Source: SIG78 sp045587205 | Lineage (GTDB): Bacteria > Verrucomicrobiota > Lentisphaeria > Victivallales > Victivallaceae | Direction: 5' to 3' | DNA length: 19,375 nucleotides | Assembly (NCBI GenBank): GCA_045587205.1 | Contig: JAZNBV010000103.1 | Span: forward strand, 1-19,375 | In this document: piece by piece, positions 1 through 7,723 of the stretch | Numbering within the stretch: the first letter of the stretch is position 1 | Layout: each line of letters starts with the position of its first letter | Program-made: the position numbers and the translations under genes | Notes under the pieces: generated by a model | Databases searched by the model: none | What the model saw: the letters and a program-made list of their open reading frames with translations, nothing else | Told to the model about the DNA's origin: nothing

Positions 1-164
1 GCCTCTGCTTCATGTATTTCAACCTTTTTCAAATCGCAAAGTTGCCGTAATATCTTCCCTATATCATTTTTCAATGTGCCATAAATATTTATTCGGCGAT
101 ATTTAGGGGCAAATACAATGTGATATTTGCATTTCCAACTGGTGTGTGATAAATTGTCTTTCAT
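1..164 (-). CDS. tnpA: IS200/IS605-family transposase TnpA (Y1 HUH type), 5' part; continues beyond the left edge
   Basis: Reading leftward from the ATG at 162-164 gives 54 residues beginning MKDNLSHTSWKCKYHIVFAP, then KYRR and KVEIHEAE before the window ends. The block SHT-x-W-x-CKYHIVF-x-PKYRR is the hallmark N-terminus of IS200-type TnpA, the small single-tyrosine HUH transposase that moves single-stranded DNA. The HUH and catalytic Tyr motifs would lie outside the window, so intactness cannot be judged. An AAGGAG ribosome site (174-179) lies 9 bases before the ATG and is buried in a leader structure (see 171-228). The element lies directly beyond the terminator of the neighbouring minus-strand operon, a tolerated insertion place. 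Family assignment is confident; activity is unknown. Confidence 0.9.
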   Translation of the reverse strand, partial: MKDNLSHTSWKCKYHIVFAPKYRRINIYGTLKNDIGKILRQLCDLKKVEIHEAE

Positions 165-170
165 AACGGA

Positions 171-228
171 AAACTCCTTGTCTTTATGTATGCGGTTGGC
201 GAACCTTGCATACTATAGCAGGGAGTTT
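171..228 (-). promoter_or_regulatory. IS200 left-end leader: inner hairpin plus outer stem that buries the tnpA ribosome site
   Basis: On the minus strand the leader holds AAACTCC (228-222) and, 44 bases later, GGAGTTT (177-171), a perfect 7-bp pairing that includes the GGAG of the tnpA ribosome site. Inside it lies a second hairpin (213-188) with GTATGC/GCATAC and GGTT/AACC arms separated by a 2-base bulge. Ribosome-site sequestration and subterminal hairpins are known features of IS200 elements; the pairing here is seen directly, the repression is inferred. Confidence 0.7.
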
Positions 229-266
229 GCCTTTTTAAACTTGAAGCTAAAGCTATTTCGGCAACA

Positions 267-291
267 TACCGGCTCAGCCGGTAGTTTTTTT
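267..291 (+). terminator. Intrinsic terminator, rightward, in the IS200 left end
   Basis: Perfect 7-bp stem TACCGGC-TCA-GCCGGTA (267-283) followed by G and seven T. It points rightward, away from tnpA, although no plus-strand gene ends here. It may stop transcription leaving the element, or end an antisense RNA over the tnpA start. An 8-base direct repeat GCTAAAGC (246-253 and 294-301) brackets it; its meaning is unknown. Confidence 0.7.
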
Positions 292-306
292 ACGCTAAAG
301 CAATAT

Positions 307-343
307 AAAAAGATGCCGCAAAACCATCCGGTTTTGCGGCATC
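307..343 (-). terminator. Strong intrinsic terminator of the prepilin/glycosidase-like operon
   Basis: On the minus strand GATGCCGCAAAACC, loop GGAT, GGTTTTGCGGCATC forms a perfect 14-bp stem followed by TTTTTATATT. It lies 20 bases after the stop of the last operon gene (364) and ends the transcript before the IS200 element. Confidence 0.9.
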
Positions 344-363
344 CAGCTTTATACCGTAAAAAA

Positions 364-3210
364 TTACTGCAACAGCAATGTGTGGATACGATTTTCGCCT
401 TCAAACTTGAACTTGAGCGAATCAAGTTTTTTACCGGTCAATGTATCGACTGCCGACTTCATATTTCCGGGCATATCCAGAGTACATTCCACAGTTTTTG
501 CTGAATAGTTACGCAGGAAAACTGCGATCTTGCCTTTGTATTCCACAGCAGTAACTTTAACTGCCGGGTTGTCGCACTTTACGCTTACCTCTTTACCGAA
601 GTAGAGAATTTCTTCGATCGGCAGCGTGCGCTTGACCGCCAACGCCGCATTGCGCATATCAAACGCTCCGCGCAGACCGCTGGCAGGCGCCCAGACCATT
701 ACACCCTTACCGCCGTTGAAGAATGTTTCCAGAATCTGATGTTCAAAACCTTTGCGCGGAGCAAAATCCTGATTCATCACCCGGAAATATTCGTAATAAC
801 GGCAGGGACTCAACCCCATAATCAGTTTGCACGTTACGCCATCGACCAGACTGGAAGTGTTGCGCGTGGTGGCAATGATGATATTTTCATCGGCTTCGTA
901 ACACATCGGCAGCAATTCATCGATATATCTGGAAAGTTTGCGGTAATCGCTCAAACGGTTGGCAATGGCATTATATACCTTTTCTGTCGGATTGGCGCGG
1001 CGATCCACCCAGACAGAAAGTGTGCGTTTTCTGCCGTTGGGTTTATAAGTATCAAGCACGTTGCGGATATGCTTGTAGAGCTCCGCAACCTGATCGGTCT
1101 TCATATTCCACCACAATTCGGTATGCGCCGGATATTTGCGTTCATTACCGGCAACCGTTTTCATATCCACAACTTCCAGACCGGCGGCTTTCTGGCGCTT
1201 GCTGAACTCTTCCTGACAGAATTTGCAGAAACAGATCGCCGCGCCGTTGCCCCAGTGTTCTTCATCGGTCGTAAAATTGTCGATACCGTAATCGATACCG
1301 ATCTTGAATGTTTCCAGAGTTTTTTCCAGATATCTGCCGCGAGTTACTCCGCCGGGGCAGAACATCGCAATGCGCTGCCCTTCCGAGTTGACTGCCCAGT
1401 AATCTTTCATATCGATATCTTCGGTTTTCTTTACCGGCAAATAAGTTACACCGGCCTGTTTGAGGGCAGTTTTAGCAGTTTTATTGTTCCTTATAATATG
1501 GAAATAACGGAACGGCCCCATAAAGGAAACTGTTAAACTGATATTGCGTTTGGCAAGTGCACTGACAGTATCTTTGTAGAATGTATCGTTGACCGGAGCT
1601 TCAAAAAAGTGCGACTCTTTGCGGGGCAGCATCAACCGGTTGAAACCATATTTTTCGATCGGCCAGGAGTCCACGCCACGGCGGAATTCCATACCCAAAC
1701 TGAAATGCTTGAGTCTGCCGTCAAGCGCCGGAATATCTTCCACTGCCACCAGTTTGACCTTTTCGGGCTTCTGTTCCCAGCCTTTGCGGCGCATCTGCAG
1801 TGCCATAAAGGCATTTTCCGGCAGCTTGCCGTTGAGCTTGATCGAAAAATCGATTGCCGCACCGTTGGTGGTTCTCCGCCAGGGGGTGACTTCATAGTAG
1901 CGCATTTTGACGCCATCAAGTTCCGCCTTGCCGGTAAGCAGATTGTTCTGCGGAATAAACTGCGGGATCTCAACTGTTTCCGGCAGATAAATCCGCAAAC
2001 GCAAATCTTTGTAACGCGCAAAATTACCGCGAAGCCCGATGGTTGTCCAATGCGGATCTCTGCTGACATACATCTCTTTATAGTAGTAGTAAGCACCTTC
2101 CATTCCACCGGAGAATTTGCGCTGTACCAGCCGTTTGGAGGCCTTTTCCCTGCTGCCGGCAGCAATGACCCCATCTATCAGAGTATGACAGGAACTCTTG
2201 CTTGAACGGTAACCGGCTTTGACCTTGCCGGGCATTTCCGCAAACTCAAGCGTATAAAGCCGGTTTCCGGCTTTTATATCTTTTTGTGCAAGCACTTTGC
2301 CGTTGGCTTCAACAAAAACTTTACCATCGTCAACTGTTTCCGGCAGAAAAACCGCCACTTTAGACTTTTTGCCAACTTTTCTGCCGCTGACGATCAAATC
2401 AGTTGATGCGTGCAGAAGTTTGCCTTCGCCCTGAAACGGCATCAGGTAATATGTGGTGTGCCACACATCACGCTCCGCCACCGGGGCAACCGATACCTGA
2501 CGGTAATTGGCCACCATTGTCATAAGCTTGTTATCACTCCAGGCAAAGGCAGTTTCGATATTCTGCGCGCGCTCAAAAGCCAGCGCAAAACCGCCCTGCA
2601 TATCGTCATTGAGATAACCGAACCACGGCTGCACCGGATCGGTGGTGACCTGCTGCATAAAGCGTCTGACATCCTGATGAGTAAAGTTCACCGGACCGTT
2701 GGCATTGAAAAATGAGTAAACAGTATTGCCTTTTTCCAGACCGGCAGCGTTCAGCGAAGTGTGAAACTGCGGAAAAATATCTTTGGCTTCGCTGATCGCC
2801 TGAAAAGTTTCCTGCACAGTAACATAACTGCACTTGGGATCAAACGTGAACTTGCGGATCACCCGGATGCCTTTGAAAACCGCCTTGGTTCCCTGCCACA
2901 CTGCAGTAACAACCAGTTTGCCGTCAGCGGATTTTTCAGCACTCAAGTCATAATCACAAACCATCGGCTGCAAATCTCTGAAAATGATCTCTTTGATTTT
3001 GCCGATACCGCCGGACTGCAGAGAATATCTTACCAGTTCGCGGTTATTGCGTTTTTCCACAAAACTTTTGATCTGACCACCCGTGGCTATGATAGCGCAT
3101 TTGAAATCCGGGTGATCGATATTGATCCCATCAGCGGTTTTCTGGAATGTCACAGCCTGTACCGGCAGCAATGCTGCCAGTGCCAGTAATAATGTTGTTG
3201 TAAACTTCAT
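364..3210 (-). CDS. Large secreted glycoside-hydrolase-like protein (948 aa), paralogue of the upstream gene
   Basis: The protein starts with a clear signal peptide (MKFTTTLLLALAALLPVQA, residues 1-19), so it is exported. Residues about 20-290 look like a beta-sandwich of galactose-mutarotase type (IATGGQIKSF near 41-50). A middle beta-rich segment follows, and from about 500 a region resembling a TIM-barrel glycosidase. The best active-site candidate is TTDEEHWGN (about 647-655), followed at once by the cysteine cluster C660-x-C662-x-x-C665, comparable to metal-binding cysteines in some GH42-like enzymes. LLPMCYE (766-772) could supply a second carboxylate. The family is not recognised and no substrate can be named. 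It follows its paralogue by 17 bp, with only a weak ribosome site (GGAA), and is the last gene before the 307-343 terminator. Both paralogues end RIHTLLLQ. Confidence 0.75.
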   Translation of the reverse strand: MKFTTTLLLALAALLPVQAVTFQKTADGINIDHPDFKCAIIATGGQIKSFVEKRNNRELVRYSLQSGGIGKIKEIIFRDLQPMVCDYDLSAEKSADGKLVVTAVWQGTKAVFKGIRVIRKFTFDPKCSYVTVQETFQAISEAKDIFPQFHTSLNAAGLEKGNTVYSFFNANGPVNFTHQDVRRFMQQVTTDPVQPWFGYLNDDMQGGFALAFERAQNIETAFAWSDNKLMTMVANYRQVSVAPVAERDVWHTTYYLMPFQGEGKLLHASTDLIVSGRKVGKKSKVAVFLPETVDDGKVFVEANGKVLAQKDIKAGNRLYTLEFAEMPGKVKAGYRSSKSSCHTLIDGVIAAGSREKASKRLVQRKFSGGMEGAYYYYKEMYVSRDPHWTTIGLRGNFARYKDLRLRIYLPETVEIPQFIPQNNLLTGKAELDGVKMRYYEVTPWRRTTNGAAIDFSIKLNGKLPENAFMALQMRRKGWEQKPEKVKLVAVEDIPALDGRLKHFSLGMEFRRGVDSWPIEKYGFNRLMLPRKESHFFEAPVNDTFYKDTVSALAKRNISLTVSFMGPFRYFHIIRNNKTAKTALKQAGVTYLPVKKTEDIDMKDYWAVNSEGQRIAMFCPGGVTRGRYLEKTLETFKIGIDYGIDNFTTDEEHWGNGAAICFCKFCQEEFSKRQKAAGLEVVDMKTVAGNERKYPAHTELWWNMKTDQVAELYKHIRNVLDTYKPNGRKRTLSVWVDRRANPTEKVYNAIANRLSDYRKLSRYIDELLPMCYEADENIIIATTRNTSSLVDGVTCKLIMGLSPCRYYEYFRVMNQDFAPRKGFEHQILETFFNGGKGVMVWAPASGLRGAFDMRNAALAVKRTLPIEEILYFGKEVSVKCDNPAVKVTAVEYKGKIAVFLRNYSAKTVECTLDMPGNMKSAVDTLTGKKLDSLKFKFEGENRIHTLLLQ

Positions 3211-3227
3211 AATTCAATTTTCCAGTA

Positions 3228-6086
3228 TTACTGCAGCAGCAAAGTGTGAATACGCTTGCCGCCGGCAAATTTGACCTTGGCTTTGTCAAGTTTTTTGCCG
3301 GTGAAGGTGTCTGTAATAATCTTGACTGATGCCGGCAGAGTCAGCTCTGCTTCCATACTCTTACTGGAGTAGTTGCGCATAAACACTGCGATCTTGCCTT
3401 TATATTCTATTGCACTGACATTCACAGCCGGATTGTCGCAGGCAAGTTTGACGGGCTTACCAAAGCAGACTATTTCTTCGAGGGGCAGCATACGCTTGGC
3501 GGCATTGGCGCAATTAAGCATATCCATTGCCCCGCGCAGACAGCGTTCACCGGCCCAAATCATCACACCTTTGGCTCCGTTGAAATAGCACTCGATGATC
3601 TGTTCTTCCAGAGCTTCCAGCGAGCCGAAATCCTGTGTTACCACCCGGTTGAATTCATACGCACGGTGCGGCGCGATCCCCATAATCAGTTTGGCGCGAA
3701 GCCCTTTGATCAAGGTCGAGGTTTCATACGCACAGTGACCGACAAATGCGGAACTGGCTTCGTAGCACATCGGCAGAAGTTCATCGGCATACACTGCAAG
3801 TTTGCGGTAATCGCTCAAACGGTTGGAGATGGCACTGTAGCGTGTTCCGTCATTGGAAACACGGCGATCCACCCAGATCAGCAGTTTGCGCTGTTTGCCG
3901 TTGGGCTTGTAGGTGTCGAGATTTTCGCGCATCATTTTATATATTTCGGCAACCAGATCGGTCTTCATATCCCACCACAATTCGCTCTGACGGGGATATT
4001 TTTCCGGATTGTTGGCAAGCGTTATCAGGTCAACAACTTCCAGACCGGCGGCCTTGGCGCGGCGGGCAAATTCTTTATTGCAGTCTTCGCAGCAGCAGAG
4101 AGTTGCGCCGTTGCTCCAGTGTTCTTCATCGATTGCAAAGTTGTTCCAGCCGTAATCCATTGCCACTTTGTGCTGGTCAAGGGTTTTATCCATATAACGG
4201 GTACGGGTGCAGTTATAAAGACAGAGCAGCCCCGTCTTTTTACCGGTCATATCCACCGCCCAGAGTTTATCCGGATTTTCCAACGGTTTATATTCTCTTT
4301 TGGGAGTGAACAATGTACCGATCTCTTTGAGCAGAGGTTTACTGTTCTTGGCTCTGTTAAAACGGCTCAAACGGTAGAACGACAAATATGCCATAATACC
4401 TTCGATATTGCGTTCTTTTTCCAATTTATCGAGCATCGCCTGATGATGGCCAACGCCGCGGTGTTCGTAGTGGAAATCGCTTTCCTGCCGGATATACATA
4501 AGGCGGTTCATACCGTAGATTTCCAACGGCTGCCTCGCGGGATCACGGCGAGCCTGAATACCCATTGTAAGGTGCTTGAGCTGACCTTTGAGCTGCGGGA
4601 AACCGCTCACTTCTTTGACATTGTATTTGAGCATTTTCAGCGATCCGCCGTCCCAGCGGGTCTGCAGATAAGCCTTGGAACCTTCCGGCAATGCTTTTTT
4701 AAGTTTAAGGCAGAATGCCAGCACCTGACTCTTACTGGTATTAGTTTTATTGGGTATTTCGTAGCAGATCATCTTTTTGCCGTCAATAACAACATTGCTC
4801 TTGACCGCATTTTCAGGCAGATACATATATTCGACTTCTTCGGGCAGGATCAAAGCACTGCGGAAGTTTTTCTTGTTCTTAAAGTTACCCTGCAGAGCAA
4901 TACCGAACCACGCCGGAGCATTCTGCGCCACATAAAAGTCAGGATAGTAGTAATAGAACCCCTGTGGTCCCATTGTATATGATACTTTGGGTATGCGCCT
5001 GACCGGGGCCAGCGCCTTTTCGGCGGCGAATTTGCCGTCAATTTCAACCGACGCAGCAACTTTTCCGCCGCGGAAACCGACTGTTACCTTGCCGGCAGTT
5101 TCATCAAAATTCAATGTATAGAGTCTGCAACCGGCTTTGACCGGCACTGCGGCAAGAGTTTTACCGCCAACTGCGGCGTAAACTTCTTTGGCAGCAGGAA
5201 TTTCCGGCAGCCATACATAGAGATTGGTTTTGTTGCCGGCTTTTTTTCCGGAAACAACAATATCCGTTGTTACGCTCAAAAGTTCACCGTCGCCCTGCAG
5301 CGGCAACATATAGTAAGTAGTGTACCACACATCGCGTTCAGCCACCGGAGCAATATTCACCGCCTGAAAGTTTGCTGACAGCGTAAAGAATTTGCCACGG
5401 CTCCAGGCGAACATATTGCGGATGTTCGAGGCTTTTTCAAAAAGCAGTGCAAAACCGTTCTTCTTTTCGCCGTTGACATAACCGAACCACGGCACTTCCG
5501 GCTCCACCACCGCCTGGGTCACAGCAGTTCTCAAATTGCTGTAAGTGAAACGCACCGGTTTACCGTCTTTGCAACTGGAAAACACCGTCTGTTTACCATC
5601 GATGCCGTCCAGAGCCAGACTGTTGTGGAACTGCAAAAATATATCGCCGCCCTTTTCCATTGCCTGCAGTGTTTCGCGGACAGCGATACCTTCGTAATCT
5701 TTGTCAAACATAAAGCGGCGTTCCAGCTTGATGCCTTTGAAGACGCCTTTGGTGCCTTTCCAGCTGGCGACAACGGTCAATTTGCCGTCGCCGGATTTTT
5801 CCACATTGAGTCCATATTCAGCACTCTGGGGGGAAATATCGTTGAAAAGACCATCTTTAACTTTGCCGGCACCGCCGATGTGCAAAGAGGGATTGGCTAC
5901 CAATTCGCGCTCACCGTTCTTGAGTTTCCAGCTGGTGATCTGTCCGCCGAGCGCATCAACGGTGCAGGTGTAACTGCCCTGATCGATCAAGATTTTGCTG
6001 CCGCTTTTTTCATACTTGATATCGCCTGCCTGCAATATACCTGCCACCGCAGTCAGAGCGATCCCTGCTAAAAACCGTTTTTTCAT
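3228..6086 (-). CDS. Large secreted glycoside-hydrolase-like protein (952 aa), tandem paralogue
   Basis: I place the start at the ATG at 6084-6086. AGGAG (6096-6100) lies 9 bases before it, whereas the in-frame TTG at 6093-6095 touches the ribosome site. The result is a clean signal peptide, MKKRFLAGIALTAVAGILQA. The architecture matches the downstream 948-aa protein along the whole length: N-terminal mutarotase-like beta-sandwich (ALGGQITSW), a middle block with VAERDVWYTTYY, and a C-terminal barrel-like region with AIDEEHWSNGATLCCCEDC (about 651-669) and LLPMCYE. DEEHW and the cysteine cluster are kept in both, here with an extra Cys. Clear divergence between the copies indicates an old duplication. 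It is an exported hydrolase-like protein of unknown family and substrate, third gene of the operon, 43 bp after the small secreted protein. Confidence 0.75.
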   Translation of the reverse strand: MKKRFLAGIALTAVAGILQAGDIKYEKSGSKILIDQGSYTCTVDALGGQITSWKLKNGERELVANPSLHIGGAGKVKDGLFNDISPQSAEYGLNVEKSGDGKLTVVASWKGTKGVFKGIKLERRFMFDKDYEGIAVRETLQAMEKGGDIFLQFHNSLALDGIDGKQTVFSSCKDGKPVRFTYSNLRTAVTQAVVEPEVPWFGYVNGEKKNGFALLFEKASNIRNMFAWSRGKFFTLSANFQAVNIAPVAERDVWYTTYYMLPLQGDGELLSVTTDIVVSGKKAGNKTNLYVWLPEIPAAKEVYAAVGGKTLAAVPVKAGCRLYTLNFDETAGKVTVGFRGGKVAASVEIDGKFAAEKALAPVRRIPKVSYTMGPQGFYYYYPDFYVAQNAPAWFGIALQGNFKNKKNFRSALILPEEVEYMYLPENAVKSNVVIDGKKMICYEIPNKTNTSKSQVLAFCLKLKKALPEGSKAYLQTRWDGGSLKMLKYNVKEVSGFPQLKGQLKHLTMGIQARRDPARQPLEIYGMNRLMYIRQESDFHYEHRGVGHHQAMLDKLEKERNIEGIMAYLSFYRLSRFNRAKNSKPLLKEIGTLFTPKREYKPLENPDKLWAVDMTGKKTGLLCLYNCTRTRYMDKTLDQHKVAMDYGWNNFAIDEEHWSNGATLCCCEDCNKEFARRAKAAGLEVVDLITLANNPEKYPRQSELWWDMKTDLVAEIYKMMRENLDTYKPNGKQRKLLIWVDRRVSNDGTRYSAISNRLSDYRKLAVYADELLPMCYEASSAFVGHCAYETSTLIKGLRAKLIMGIAPHRAYEFNRVVTQDFGSLEALEEQIIECYFNGAKGVMIWAGERCLRGAMDMLNCANAAKRMLPLEEIVCFGKPVKLACDNPAVNVSAIEYKGKIAVFMRNYSSKSMEAELTLPASVKIITDTFTGKKLDKAKVKFAGGKRIHTLLLQ

Positions 6087-6129
6087 CAATTTCAACTCCT
6101 TTGTTTTTATATTTTCTTTGCGTTGAAAA

Positions 6130-6696
6130 TTACATATTCACAAGCAGACGGATGCGGATGCCTTCATTATCCACCACACGGCGGGTACGGACTTTGCCTT
6201 TTTTGTCTTTGCCGATCGGAATATTTTTGACCGGGGTATCTTTGTCAACCGCCATATAAATGTAGCCGTAAGCCCCGGAATTATCCTTTTTATCCCAGCC
6301 GAAACTGATTACATTGACACCTTTTTTAAGATACTCTGCGGGGAAATCGATCGTATGAGTACCTTTCAGAATCAACTTGCCGGGGGTATCGTTGAAAATG
6401 ACTTTTTTATTGACAGTAACCAGAATTTTTTTCCATTTGTAATTGTCGCTTGTAATCTTGATCTTGCGTTTGGGTTCGACCGGCGGCAGGAGAATTTCAT
6501 ATTCCAGCGCGGCTTTTTTGATCTGTTTGGGGTCAAAGTTGATGTCCAGTTTTTTTACCACCGGAGAGCCGCTTGCCATTGTCCACATTGTAAGCCCCAC
6601 CCCGGAGTCGCTCATAATACGGCTGTACTCGCTGTAATCATTGCCCAGCATCACCGCCGGCGCAATACACAATACTGCTAAAAGTTTCTTAATCAA
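6130..6696 (-). CDS. Small secreted beta-rich protein of unknown function (188 aa)
   Basis: The start is a TTG (6694-6696) with AGGGAG about 5 bases upstream. It is preferred because the reading then begins MIKKLLAVLCIAPAVMLGND, a good signal peptide that later starts would destroy. The mature part is beta-rich; the stretch KKILVTVNKKVIFND, then LKGTHTIDFPAEYLKKGVN and VISFGW, resembles the jelly-roll pattern of carbohydrate-binding or galactose-binding-like folds. That is a resemblance only, and no family is recognised. The C-terminus is very basic (GKDKKGKVRTRR). Its place between the prepilin-like gene (27 bp upstream) and the two large exported proteins suggests a role at the cell surface with them, perhaps as a binding or structural subunit. 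Confidence 0.7.
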   Translation of the reverse strand: MIKKLLAVLCIAPAVMLGNDYSEYSRIMSDSGVGLTMWTMASGSPVVKKLDINFDPKQIKKAALEYEILLPPVEPKRKIKITSDNYKWKKILVTVNKKVIFNDTPGKLILKGTHTIDFPAEYLKKGVNVISFGWDKKDNSGAYGYIYMAVDKDTPVKNIPIGKDKKGKVRTRRVVDNEGIRIRLLVNM

Positions 6697-6723
6697 GATC
6701 TCTCTCCCTGTAAAAATTTTCTC

Positions 6724-7536
6724 TTATTCAAACTTCGGCATTACCTTTAATATATGCCATTTCTTTTTCCATTCAGCCGCCTTTTTGGTGTCAATCGCCT
6801 CAACGTGACCGTCTGCCATTACCACATTACCGGCATTGTTGTGGATCAGGTAAATACCGGCATTGGTATCTGCTTTATAGCTGTTGCATCCGCAGTACAT
6901 ACGATACCACATACCTACTGAACCATCACCGTATTTTTTAGCAGAACATCCCAACACCCCTGTCACCGATGGATCGCCGTCCATTTCGGATTTAGCACCT
7001 TTGATAAATGAATTGAATTGATAATTCCAGCTGCCGCCGTGCGAACCGGGGAAACCTAAAAATCCGTAAACATAACTTTCACGATTGGTGATCAGACTGG
7101 TGTTGCTATCCACCCAGGACAGAATATCAGAACCGGGACAGACAAAGAGTCGGGCACTGTTGATATCAGGCGTATAATCATTGTTAGTTATTGACCAATC
7201 CCGTTCAATATAACCGCATCTGACCAGTTTGATCCAATACACGCCATCGCTTGTAATCTTACCTGTTGATTCGTCTAAATCGTAATCGCCTTGAGGCCCG
7301 GTAAACCAATCATTGTTGTCATTGCGGTACATTTCCTGAAAAACGCCCTGCTGTTTGAGGTTGGCGGAGCAACTTGCCGTCTGCGCCGCAGCTCGTGACG
7401 CCGAAAGCGCCGGCAGCAGCATTGCCGCCAGAATCGCAATGATGGCTATTACTACAAGCAATTCAATGAGGGTGAAGGCGGAAGCCTTCACCCGTTCCGG
7501 AACGGGTCGCAGCAAACAGGAATTCTTTGTATACAT
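6724..7536 (-). CDS. Prepilin-like protein with N-terminal methylation motif and H-X9-DG C-terminus (270 aa)
   Basis: First gene of the operon, with AAGGAG 8 bases before the ATG. Residues 1-20 form a basic leader; the prepilin peptidase/N-methylation motif FTLIELLVVIAI starts at residue 21, with Glu at position +5 after the predicted cut, followed by the usual hydrophobic helix. The C-terminal part has HNNAGNVVMADGH, the H-X9-DG signature of the pseudopilin-like family expanded in Planctomycetes and Lentisphaerota. Such proteins are expected to be exported and anchored by the N-terminal helix, but what they do in these phyla is unknown. The residue before the cut is Ala rather than the usual Gly. 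The leader codons carry two adjacent inverted repeats (7470-7507). Co-transcription with exported hydrolase-like proteins suggests a surface role in glycan use. Confidence 0.9.
   Translation of the reverse strand: MYTKNSCLLRPVPERVKASAFTLIELLVVIAIIAILAAMLLPALSASRAAAQTASCSANLKQQGVFQEMYRNDNNDWFTGPQGDYDLDESTGKITSDGVYWIKLVRCGYIERDWSITNNDYTPDINSARLFVCPGSDILSWVDSNTSLITNRESYVYGFLGFPGSHGGSWNYQFNSFIKGAKSEMDGDPSVTGVLGCSAKKYGDGSVGMWYRMYCGCNSYKADTNAGIYLIHNNAGNVVMADGHVEAIDTKKAAEWKKKWHILKVMPKFE
7470..7507 (-). repeat. Two adjacent inverted repeats inside the prepilin leader codons
   Basis: On the minus strand ACCCGTTCCGGAACGGGT (7507-7490) is an 18-bp perfect palindrome. It is followed by, and shares bases with, GGGTGAAGGC-TTCC-GCCTTCACCC (7493-7470), a perfect 10-bp stem. 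The two share CCC/GGG at 7491-7493, so the structures would compete. They cover residues about 10-22 and end inside the FTL codons. The same arrangement occurs at 14133-14168 in the other prepilin-like gene. Confidence 0.85.
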
Positions 7537-7618
7537 TATTCAGTCTCCTTTTGTTAAAGCATTGAATATCAATATATTAAACAATTATTTTATTTTCAGG
7601 CGTTTCTCACCAACTCTG

Positions 7619-7647
7619 AATATAACACTATGCACTGCTGTTTGCAA
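7619..7647 (-). promoter_or_regulatory. Sigma70-like promoter of the prepilin/glycosidase-like operon
   Basis: Minus strand TTGCAA (7647-7642), 17-bp spacer, TATATT (7624-7619). The transcript would start near 7612, leaving an AT-rich leader of about 75 bases that contains the small inverted repeat ATTGA-ATA-TCAAT (7561-7573). Confidence 0.65.
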
Positions 7648-7723
7648 GTTTTTTAAAACTCTTTTTGCAATATTTCTCCATAACTCTGCCCCCCCTGCAT
7701 TTGCTGTTATGATGTTGAGGACT

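Noticed and set aside
188..213. GTATGC hairpin as a CRISPR repeat or tRNA-like remnant
   Set aside because: Single copy, and position fits the IS200 left-end hairpin; no spacer array and no cloverleaf.
3666..4982. A long plus-strand open frame opposite the 952-aa protein
   Set aside because: Antisense shadow of a well-supported exported protein; no initiation signal and no protein-like motif.
6087..6095. TTG at 6093-6095 as start of the 952-aa protein
   Set aside because: The ribosome site AGGAG directly touches this TTG; the ATG at 6084-6086 has the right 9-base spacing and begins the signal peptide.
7689..7695. Run of seven C as a possible phase-variation tract
   Set aside because: It lies upstream of the -35 box (about 40 bp away) and not in a gene; a single short run gives no support for phase variation.
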